From: Phoronis ovalis
Lineage: Eukaryota; Phoronida; Phoronidae
Length of the DNA stretch: 18,127 nt
Reading direction: 5' to 3'
NCBI GenBank assembly: GCA_028565635.1
Contig: JAOXYB010009012.1
Coordinates: forward strand, 1,881 to 20,007
The first letter of the stretch is position 1. Every line of letters begins with the position of its first letter. Shown in pieces: positions 1 through 9,412 of this stretch. The position numbers and the translations under genes were made by a program. The notes under the pieces are model-generated. The model saw nothing but the letters and a program-made list of their open reading frames with translations, was not told the DNA's origin and made no database searches.

Positions 1-3000
1 TAGTGTACATATAAGGATATTTTAGTGAATTATTTTATTACAATTCATTCCATAAACCACCTACAGATTTATAGTCAAATGTGCATTAAACCTGTTAAGT
101 GGTACATAAAACCAAATGGCTTGCTGGGACTATAAATGTATCCCAGTAGAGATTGTTCAATTTATGATACTGGATTTATAGGAATTAATTGCTACTTTTA
201 TGTGAAAACCATAAACTAATCATATACCACAAGTGGCCTTTTAATACCCACAACTACTGTAATGTACAGTGTAAGGATATATAACTGTGCCTGCATGAAG
301 AGGGTAAACTGTCATCAAAGTTCATTCAGCTGCTTTGTACCAGAAGATATATGAATTGGGATAGCAGTGAATCAAGTATATCTGAGTGGGTGATGCATTC
401 AGCCTGACCATAAAAGAAAAACATGTCACAAAGTATGTTTAAAAATATCTACTACCTGGAATTTTTTTTTCTGTTTTTCACTGTTAATGTTTGTAAATTA
501 TAGGCAGGATGCAGGTGGAAACTAATTGCCTTGAAATGGGACTATAATATTTATAAGTCAATTAAAGATTAGTGTTTGTACATGAAAAATGAAAAATAAC
601 AGCTTGTGTTTATGAATTCACTCCATTTAGCAAACTGGTTTACTGCATTGTTTATGATGTTTGTAGTCGTCAACTTATAAGATGGGCTGCTCCTATTCAA
701 ATCTACAAAGAACTGATTGTTACTAGACAGTGCGGCCCAAAGTTATCATATCATGCTTTGACGGTGTTTCCAAATATAATTATCCGAACCTTATCAGTCT
801 TATATTTAATAAATAACAGATTGAAGATTGATAATTCATAACTAGAGTGGGGTGCTTTGAACATTTCCTGGAAACCAAAGATGTGCTGTGATTGCTACTT
901 AATCCAAATCAGATGTGGATATTCCTTGTGTTTAACAATGGGCCAGAAATTTTATAAGTTATACTCTTAAATTACATTGGAACAAAGGTTCCAAGAACAT
1001 ATTGTTTTTATAAGTGACCAATTAGTGAAAGAAAAATATTTTGTTTGAGGAGTTAGCTGGCTATCACTATTCATATGAATGTTTGCGATTTGTTGATACA
1101 TGTCGTATTTACTTTTGGGTTACTTTTTGCGGTAAACTTCACTAAGAAGCTGCTAGCAGTCCTAATGCAATTAGCATAGTTTTCATGTCCACTGAAACAA
1201 CCCTTAGAGATAAGAAGTGTTATTGCAGTTATAAATGAGGACATTACTATATTTTAGAACTTACTTTTAGCCACAAGGTAAACCAACCCTTAGCTACATA
1301 GTGGAGAACAGGTTAATTGTTTCAATGTTTGAATGGAGCGCATTTTATGTTCGACCCTTGCAACAAATACTATAGGACCGCTGGGAAAAAATATTAAAAG
1401 GATGCTGGCTCTGGGGTAAAGCTGATTGAACTATTTTATGTTATGCAGTACAAGCAGAAATGTATTGTTGAATGAACCATATGGAAATGTTATGACCCCT
1501 CATATATAGTGAATTTGTGGCTGATTTATAAAATTTAAAAAACTTGAATTAACACAAAGCTGACAGTGAGGTTCATTAGGACTACTATGAAATGGGTACA
1601 GAATCATGCTTATCAGTTACTTGCTGGGATAGTAAGACAGTTGTCAGGATTTGTTTTGTTGAGATGGCATGTGAAGAATATATCATCTTTATTTGTTATT
1701 TGTTTGCAAATAATGATACACCCCACTTGTTCAGAAAATTACTGTAATACCTGGTGGGTTATATAAAGGTAAGGTATTAACTTTACCTTGTATTCACTTA
1801 TTACCTGCTGTTTGTTGAGCTAGCCTGTCTGAAAGAGGTAATGACACAAATAATAGAACTCTGGACACCTGCAACTGTTATGACATAACCAACTTTTATA
1901 TTGTTACTTTAAAAAGGACAAGGTATTAGATTGGATGCTAGATAGAGACAGAAGAGTGTCTGCTAGAAGCACTTTAAATATAATAGAAAACAAACTTGAT
2001 CAGCCATATGATTTTTTGAGTAATGTTACATAAGAGGCAACTGGACACTGGGCATTTGCTAGGTGACCTAACATAGCTTCTGACCATCAAGGACAGAGGA
2101 GTAAAGGCAATTTTTAAAGTCAGCAGTACTAGATTATAAAATCATGTAGTGAATGATATGATTAGATAAAGTGTAAAACTGAGAGAACTGGGTATTATGC
2201 ATAGAAACTCAAAGTAATATTTTTTATTGCTGTAAGTAAACATTAATTTTAATGAAGTTGTCATATAGTTAATTTGGATAACTACCTTTGAGATAATGTT
2301 TGCAGTATTTATACTGAGTTTGAATAAGTGGATTACTAGTTCTTTATAACAGTTATAAGTCAACAATTAGACATTCAGGAGACCTATGAGGATTTGGAAT
2401 TTTCTCTTCAAATGCTTGTAGTATATGTAAATATTTTTCAAAAAAACCTGTGGCTCGTCCTTAGTTTATAGTGATGTGTTAGTAATACTAGGTTGGTAAA
2501 AGAGAATATTTTTTAAAGTCCAATTTAAATACAATACTTTTTAATTGATCCACTGTGACCAGTAATGCAGTGCCTGTAGCATATACTAAACAGTAAATCC
2601 TGCTGTTTTTAATCAGTATATCTTCATTTTGCCTGCTGGAAACCAGTCTGAAGTGCACTAGGTATTTCATGATTTGTACACTTAATCTCTGGTTGTAGAC
2701 AGTTCTAAACAGTATTGAGCACTTTGTAATGCAAAGCTGTGTTGTTTTTCAGAGTTTTATCCAGTTTCTGTGGATAAATTTTCTGACTTTTCTACCAATT
2801 GTGTGAAGTAACTTATGTCATAATAACTAGTTATTACTGAACAAAGTTTTGCATTATAATGGGATGATACAAGTAGCTATACATGAAGATTAGAAGAGAT
2901 CCATGGTCCATTAAATTCTTAAGATTCATGATTGTTTGTAACTGAAAGCATCATGAATGGAGAACAAGGTGTTATGACCACTTAGATTTGAAAACTTTTG

Positions 3001-3220
3001 ACACAGTAGACATTAGTTGACAGAAGTTTATTTGTACATTTTTGTAAGTGGAATTTGTATTGACATGAAAAGTGAAATATTTTATATGGGCAGCAAGAGA
3101 GAGTGATGACTTCCTACCTCACAGCAAAACAGTTGGCAAGGATGCTTCTGTTTAATTAATAGTCAGTTATTTCTAATAGTCATTATATAGATCTATGCCT
3201 TGGAGTAATGATTGATAAAA
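1..3220. other. 5' flank / intergenic or upstream intron, no gene seen
   Basis: AT-rich, CpG-poor sequence without a convincing coding segment on either strand. Open frames here are short, often lack an ATG, and have no paired splice sites. A stretch at 1587-1631 (ATG to GTAAGA, 15 codons, phase 0) was considered and judged too short. Two small upstream ATGs (3194 and 3208) lie just before the ATG of the first exon at 3221; the second overlaps it in another frame. They could act as uORFs if transcription starts upstream of them. The promoter of the 3221 exon should lie here, but I cannot place a start site. Confidence 0.5.
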
Positions 3221-3352
3221 ATGGCATCATTTCACAATAACAACAGCAGAAAAAGAAAGGCACCTCCGCCGTTGTGTTATTTTGTTTATGAATTGTACAG
3301 CTGGGTGCCGTATGATGGGATGATTGTACGCAAGTATCTACACCTTGATCAG
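3221..3352 (+). CDS. Candidate alternative first coding exon A (44 codons, NLS-like)
   Basis: The ATG has A at -3 and G at +4, a strong initiation context. An in-frame TGA at 3209-3211 lies nine bases before it, with no AG between them, so this frame cannot extend upstream through a splice acceptor. The segment is open for 44 codons and ends at GATCAG|GTAAGACT, a near-consensus donor, in phase 0. The peptide starts MASFHNNNSRKRKAPPP. RKRK at residues 10-13 followed by prolines resembles a monopartite nuclear localisation signal. Residues 19-44 are rich in Tyr and hydrophobics (CYFVYELYSW) and end in YLHLDQ. CpG is denser than in the flanks (four in 132 bases). It shares phase 0 with the four segments downstream, so it probably encodes one alternative N-terminus of a protein whose body lies beyond the window. 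I do not recognise the family. Confidence 0.6.
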
Positions 3353-5946
3353 GTAAGACTAATTAATTAATAAATATGTTATGTACATCTTGCTGGTTCA
3401 TGTTTTGTGTATTTTGTGGCTGCTGTTCTCATCTGCACCGTAAGGTTACTGTATTTTCAGTTTTGTTCACCAATGCCACAGTCAACAATTTTGAAGTTAC
3501 TTAGTGTGGCTTCTTTTATTTGCATCTTCTTTGAGGGGTACTCATTTTTATGTCATGCTTAATTTCATGGTTTGAACACGTAGAGCATGTCACTTGAAAT
3601 ATGTGACGTAGTCATTTGAATTTCACTTAAAGAAATAAAGACCTGAGGTGTCAAATAATAACTCAGGTATAATGTAACAAATCCATCTTGTACTGGTGAG
3701 AATTGACATAAGTCGAATAATATTACAGTTTTCATGGCTAATATCGTTTTCTTCATTGGGTACGCGATATCATTATTTCTTGATCAGGATATGTTTAACA
3801 CTGTGTCATAGTGAAGAAATCAGGATATGTTTAACTCTGTGTCATAGTGAGAATACTCCTGTCACTTTATAGTCAAAATGAAGTGTAATCCTGAGTTTTA
3901 TTGAATAGAATCAAAATTTAGAATGACCATTCCAGTTGTTATTTATTTTACTTAGGTAAAAAAATTGCAGGTTTTTCCCCGAGTGGTCAACTGTCTGCTA
4001 TTAAGTAACTTCATATAAGATCAGATTTAATCCTGATTTATTTGATATCTTATCTAAAGTAACCACTTGAAATGTATTAACCTCTTCAGTACTACTAATA
4101 CTGTGTTACAATATTTCTCCACTTGCTGCTCTCAGATTTCTTAACAAATTTATTGATTCCTTATTTTGTTTTAAACTAATTGTACATATTTTTTCTGATA
4201 TAATCAGTGGCCTATGTTGGCTTTTTTCACTAGAATGTTTTCTCCTGTAGCCACCAGATGGCATGGTATTTGACAGCAAATGTTATATCAGTTAACAGAT
4301 ACAGGAATAAATCATACTTTTGTTTTATTGCTTACTTGGGGTTGTATATTGCATGATTATGTATTTTATATTGGGAATATCACATTCTCTAGTGGTTAAT
4401 AATATTTTATATATAATACTTGTGTAGCAGAATATTTTAGTAGTTATGTATTTTGGAATTACTCATAAAAGAAAGACGTTTTAGAAATTTGTAATGTTTA
4501 TAAATTTTTGAAACATTGTCACATGAGCTATTTAAGTTTCATTGCCATTTACGAGGTAACTCTGTTTTATGGACAGGTCCAGATCTAGGATTTTTTGGGG
4601 GAATTGTGCCATAATGTGATCCCTGTTTGCATACATTTGGATTTTGTTATAGAAGTTTTCCACAGCTTGCAGTCGAATTATATAGCAATGATAATCCATA
4701 CTGGTCATGCCCAATGGATAAACTTATTTCTGTGTTTTCCTTAGGTGCGTAGGCAGTTCATGTATGAAGTTTGATCTAGAAATTCAATAATTTCTGTATG
4801 CAGCATAGAGGAGATGTGCTGAATTAATGCTCCAATATTCCAGACAAATTGATCCTTGGTTAATCATGAATTGCATGAGGTATGTTGCAATGGGAGTACT
4901 TGGCTATCTGACATGTACTTCTTCCTTGCAAATGAAATAGTTAGCACTGCTTTATAAACACTATTGATCTAGTGTTGCATCTGGAGCCAGTATCTGAGGG
5001 TTATTCAAATTTCATCACGAAACATCTTATGTAGTGTCAATCTCAGGATTTAAAGATCTCTTGTATAAATTGTTCGGTTGCAGGAATTGTTCGGAGAAAT
5101 GGAGTAAATACTAAGAAACTGATTTATGCAAATGTCTACATAACAAGTGGTATATATTCAAGTTATATATTGATTAAAAAACAAAAGATGTATGGGATGT
5201 ATCTAACATGATGATGTATATTTACTAGCTGGATTATTGCACTCATGTTTGTTATGATTGTACTTTATCCTGCATTAAGATGTTGCAGAAATGTTTAGGG
5301 ATCCAAAACAACTACTCTATTTCTATAAGAAATCCATTGGAAAGGTTGTCTGTGTATTTGTTGTTGCTAATTTGATCTGAAGGGTCTTACATAAAGGGTT
5401 ACTGTACTTGACATAGCTATAAAGCTCAGAAACTGCAAGCAATAACTAGTAAGACACAAGTAATCTATATATGGTACTACAAGTACTTATGCTAACTGTA
5501 ATGATACAACATAGGATCTACAGATTGAATGTTTAGCTGGAATGCTGCACTGTTATGCATAAAGGATTCACTGAGATTTAAAATTTTTATTCTGCTGTTG
5601 TTCAGTATGGAAGTTGTCAATCAGTATTAATTGATAAACAAAGTCATCGACTGCCTGTCGTAATCGCCTTCGTAGGATAGTTACTGGGTAAAGTTTATAT
5701 GAATGATCAAACTTTATTTCAAACTTTGCACCATATAAAAAACAGATATGAAATAATAAATGATACAGAGATATGATATAAATATAAATCTAGCTATCTA
5801 CAAATGGATTATTAAATTTATAGTATTACAAGTAACTATACGTATCAGTGTATTGATAAATGTCAATCAGCTGCCAATGAGATATGTTGTAATTGCTGCA
5901 TTGCTGAATTGATCAGAAGACAGGAATCTCACCATCATATCAAAAT
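3353..5946. other. Intron after exon A and upstream region of exon B
   Basis: No coding segment is supported here. The sequence is AT-rich. It contains a two-copy 36-bp tandem duplication (3783-3854) and several acceptor-like pyrimidine-AG sites, for example before 4746, that are not followed by an open frame ending at a donor. The last 300 bases before 5947 should contain the 5' UTR or promoter of the long exon, but stops and ATGs occur in all frames and no TATA or initiator stands out from the AT-rich background. Confidence 0.5.
3783..3854. repeat. Tandem duplication, 2 x 36 bp
   Basis: Two adjacent copies start ATCAGGATATGTTTAA at 3783 and at 3819. They share a core ending CTGTGTCATAGTGA and differ at only a few bases, mainly at the end of the unit. 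This looks like a recent replication-slippage duplication within the intron; no function is implied. Confidence 0.85.
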
Positions 5947-7470
5947 ATGAGTTTACCAGTGAGCTATACACTTGGCAAGAAACTGATTCCAGTTTTGGAC
6001 CACAGATTGAAATCTTTTGACAAAACCAAGGGAACTGACCAATCATGTGAACTAAAACATCATTCTAGAAGATTGCTACGATGCAAGAATAGGAAACGTT
6101 GCCCCTGTAAGATACCATCTTTGTCAGTTGGTGGACATAGATGTTGGCTTTGTGGTAGTATACATGGTGTGTGTAATGAAGTAGATTTGATGAATAAGAC
6201 AGAAGCTTCTATTACACAGACTATTTCAAAGTCATTAAATGTATTACCTGTATTCCGCAGGTCATTTAGTAGTCCTCCTAAGACACCCGATGATGTATGG
6301 AATGATACAAGTTCACTGAGCGGTAGGAGTGATAGTCTAGGGGCACATTCAGTGTTATCTCTCAGTGTTAATGTACCTGGATATTCTGTTATTTCATCAC
6401 CAATATCACAGCCACAGTTAACTAACACACGGTCATTATTGTCATCATGGTTACAAAGTACAAATTCACCAGAAAGTGGATCACGCTATTTGTGTTCATC
6501 GGAGAGTAGTGTAAGTGATACAGCTGATGTGATGTCTTGCAGCTTTTCTAGTCAGAATTCTGCTGATAGTTTTCAACAAGATTCACCTTGTAGCTCTCCT
6601 GTAAAAATATGCGTAACGCCTCCACTCTCACGCAGAGTGTTATCTCCACCAGAGGTCCCCACATCACTATCTCCCACATCACTATCTCCTACAAAGCTGT
6701 CACCAAGACATACAATATTTTCAGATCACCGATATAGGCGATCATTAACCCCGCCATTTATAGATCGACATGTGGAAACTTTGTGTACTTACAAAAGGTG
6801 TTTTGATTCATTTTTATTGAGACATCTGCGAAGCCGTCAGTCTCCTTATCGACAAGTTTTATCATCATTAAATAGATGTATAACCCCACCAGTACTTGAA
6901 AGGGGTAGCCATAATAAAATCTGTGATAATTATGATGACTGTGCTTCTACTGCGAGTGATGGAAATGATCGCTACTCAGCTGGTGACTCAACGTCCACTT
7001 TTGCATTACACATGCGGAGATGCAAAAATAGAACGAGGAGTAATTCCTCTGTGAATTCTAGTTCGAGTAAAGAATATTCTTACTCATTGAATCAGTGGGA
7101 TTTAAGATGGCAACGGAGTATACATCTTGTTCAGGATGGAACATGTTGGAAATGTCTTAAAAATCACAACAGTTGCCCATTGAGGACTAAAACAAGTACA
7201 AAATTTAGAAATATTTGTAACGCGCGCCTGCGTGCTGAAAGAAGCAATATTAGTGCTGTGGATGTTGATGATGGTCGTGTCACCCCGCCGTGGTTATTTC
7301 GTCCTCTATCCCAAAGTCCTGTTGGAGGGTTAACTGTAACTCCTCCGTCCTTGACAGATAGTTGTTGGAAGTGTGGATATTTTGATTGTATTTGTTCCGA
7401 TTTAAGTTTGGCGTGGGATTTTGGTGAGAAATTGTCGTCACCTTCAGAAATGTCATCTTCAGAACCTCAG
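5947..7470 (+). CDS. Long first coding exon B, Ser-rich with CWxC-x6-C and TPP motifs (508 codons)
   Basis: The ATG has A at -3. The in-frame TGA at 5905-5907 closes the frame upstream, and no good pyrimidine tract precedes the ATG. The frame is open for 508 codons to CCTCAG|GTAATT, a phase-0 donor. Reading on adds only 17 odd residues before a stop, so splicing is more likely. The N-terminus is basic and Cys-rich (RCKNRKRCPC at 45-54). CWxC-x6-C occurs three times: C66/C69/C76, C400/C403/C410 and C473/C476/C483; the Cys spacing suggests metal binding. A hydrophobic residue followed by TPP occurs five times, at T224, T268, T313, T446 and T465. SP sites are numerous, including SPTSLSPTKLSP near 242-253. 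RRCKNRTR at 357-364 echoes the first basic Cys block. Much of the rest is Ser-rich and probably disordered. About 37 CpGs fall in this exon, far more densely than in the flanks. I do not recognise the protein; it may be the N-terminal extension of a longer isoform. Confidence 0.85.
6661..6705 (+). repeat. In-frame 15-bp tandem repeat in exon B
   Basis: ACATCACTATCTCCC at 6661-6675 is followed by ACATCACTATCTCCT at 6676-6690, with a third, diverged unit at 6691-6705. Each unit encodes T-x-L-S-P (TSLSP, TSLSP, TKLSP; residues 239-253), so slippage has multiplied a proline-directed phosphorylation-type site without breaking the frame. Confidence 0.9.
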
Positions 7471-9298
7471 GTAATTTTTTGGAAAAATTGTAATGTTGCC
7501 AGCAGACTGTATTTCTTATATTGAATATATTGCTTTTCATGAAGTATGCAATTTTATTCCAAACTTTGACTTGACAGCTAATGGTAGCAAAGATGCTAGT
7601 TGCTGAAATTTGTTTTAATTAAAATTAAGTGCTGCATAAAATAAGTATGCTAAGTTGTCAAATACTGTCTTGGAGATGTGTTACTCCCATTGTAATGTAG
7701 TTCACCTACAATGGTATTGCTCTGTAGCTTTAGACATATGTTGAGTTTTGAGATCGAATACCCGGTTGCATTCACAACAGTTTATTAAATGAAAAGTTTT
7801 GACTGATTGGCTGCAATCGTAATGTAACTGGCCATTGTATAATTATTACAAAAATTCTTATTCCTTCGTTACACAATGGTTATTTACATATTATTTACAT
7901 ACTTGTTATTTTGTGGCTAGAAGGGGAAATCGCCACATACAAATGTGCAGGTATTTCTCAGTCAACTGTGGTGATCCTTGAATGAAAGGCATATTAAATT
8001 TCATGATTTTGAATTTTTGACATATTTTAATCATGTTTTTATGAAATTCTTGCTTGACTGCTCAACCTTTTATGAAAGTTAGATTTCTTAAATGTACTTT
8101 TTATGTATCTAGAAAGGTGAATTGTAACAAGATACAGGAGACTGATAATAGTAGGCAAGCAGTACTCTCCTTCCATTATTCTGTCCTTCTGTCCTACTAC
8201 CTGGTCTGTTTTATAATATGTAACATGATATGTGTAATACATGCGTATTTGTAGCTTTGTATTTACCGACATGACAATTGTGGTTAGTGGTTGGTATTGC
8301 AGTAATTTCTTGATAGCTATCACTTTTTTAAGATTATATTGAAAGTGTGTTATCTGATAATGTGTAGTTTAGAGACCAAACAGGTAATATAAAAGGTCTT
8401 GAACAAATAGATCACATGAGAAATTAAACATTATGTTGTGGTTACATCTATTTTTGAATCAATTGTCTGTTTTTGTGAAAGCACCATTGTTCAGTCTTGC
8501 TAGTTTCGGTTTCTTTGGTATTGTACATTGTTGATCCTAGTTTCCTCGGGATTATTCCAATTCAATATGTCTGCTAGCTCAGGATACCTCCATGTCTGCA
8601 AACGCTAATTTAATTATAGAATTTGTCATTAAATTGTTACATAAATACAAATTGATGTTAACATTTATTGCTTTTCATTTTTTATGAATTCCCACTTGCT
8701 TTCGTAATATTGTCATTGTGTAACCAAAAATTACATCATTTCATTCACATTTGGCACCAATGCTACAACATTTTGCACTTAAAAGTACTATTTAGTTTGA
8801 TATTAATGCCCCAGGCATACTAAAATAAAATTAATGAATGAAACTTTGTTTTCTTTTCACCTGTACTTTCCAGACTTCTGTGTTGTCACTCTATTTAATG
8901 CTCTTTTGATAATAAATGGTTTTCTACCTGATTAAAACTAAATATTGTTATATATAAACCATGATAAAACTATATATCATAGATATTCTAAAATATTATA
9001 ATTGTTATTTTTAAATAATAAAAAATGAAATGTAGAACTGGTGTTATTTGTATTGATACTAAAATTAGTATTTTTGGATTTATGTACATGTAAAAAAGAA
9101 ACATTTTCTTAGGTGTCTCTCATGTGGAATTGTACCATTTTGAAACAGGTTGAATTTTGAAATTTTAGAATAAATTATCACACACAATTGACCTAGCTTT
9201 CTCTGCTCCAAAAAATATGTTGAAATTTTGCTGGTACACCATAGGCTTTAGAAAAATGGTTGCTTGTTCTTAGAATTGTTTGCTGAGTAAGAGTTGTG
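7471..9298. other. Intron after exon B and upstream region of exon C
   Basis: No coding exon is supported here. A run at 8072-8116 (ATG AAA GTT to AAG|GTGAAT) is in phase 0 but is very short and has a weak donor. Near the end, GTTGCTTGTTCTTAG at 9259-9273 is a credible 3' splice acceptor 25 bases before the next start codon. The rest is AT-rich sequence in which I see nothing further. Confidence 0.5.
9274..9298 (+). other. Possible spliced 5' UTR stub before exon C
   Basis: A pyrimidine-rich run ending TTCTTAG at 9273 would serve as an acceptor. If it is used, the mRNA for the MGNHPS start carries these 25 bases joined to a non-coding exon further upstream. The in-frame TGA at 9284-9286 shows that this stub is untranslated in the frame of the ATG at 9299. 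Transcription starting nearby is an equally possible alternative. Confidence 0.3.
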
Positions 9299-9412
9299 AT
9301 GGGTAACCATCCTTCGACCAATGACCCAGAGCTCAGGGAATTTAAAAAGCGGGCAAGTCTGCGACGAGATTATGTTCGCAAACCTGGAAGAAATGATTCT
9401 AATTCAAATCCG
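9299..9412 (+). CDS. Candidate alternative first coding exon C (38 codons, myristoylation-type start)
   Basis: The ATG has G at -3 and G at +4. An in-frame TGA lies at 9284-9286. The frame is open for 38 codons and ends CCG|GTAAGACA, a good donor, in phase 0. The peptide begins MGNHPS, which fits M-G-x-x-x-S/T, the pattern for co-translational N-myristoylation of Gly2. It continues with a basic stretch (KKRASLRR at 16-23, then RRDYVRKPGR). K17-R18-A19-S20 matches a PKA-type phosphorylation site. Myristate plus basic residues plus a phosphorylatable Ser is the layout of a reversible membrane anchor, though this is inferred from sequence alone. CpG is dense (about six in 114 bases). PKA catalytic subunits also start MGN, but the following residues do not match and I believe their exon phase differs. 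The family is unrecognised. Confidence 0.65.

Noticed and set aside
1587-1631. ATG segment of 15 codons ending ATA|GTAAGA in phase 0
   Set aside because: Too short, the exon side of the donor is poor, and there is no compositional signal; expected by chance in a window this long.
3184-3189. TATATA just before exon A
   Set aside because: Only about 31 bases before the ATG, leaving almost no 5' UTR, and such words are common in this AT-rich DNA.
6060-6428. 122-codon open frame on the minus strand
   Set aside because: Antisense to the well-supported long exon; its openness follows from the codon use of the plus strand, with no ATG context or splice sites of its own.
7280-7540. 86-codon minus-strand open frame
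   Set aside because: Antisense shadow across the end of the long exon and its donor.
8072-8116. MKVRFLKC... segment ending AAG|GTGAAT in phase 0
   Set aside because: Only 15 codons with a weak donor lacking G at +5, in AT-rich sequence.
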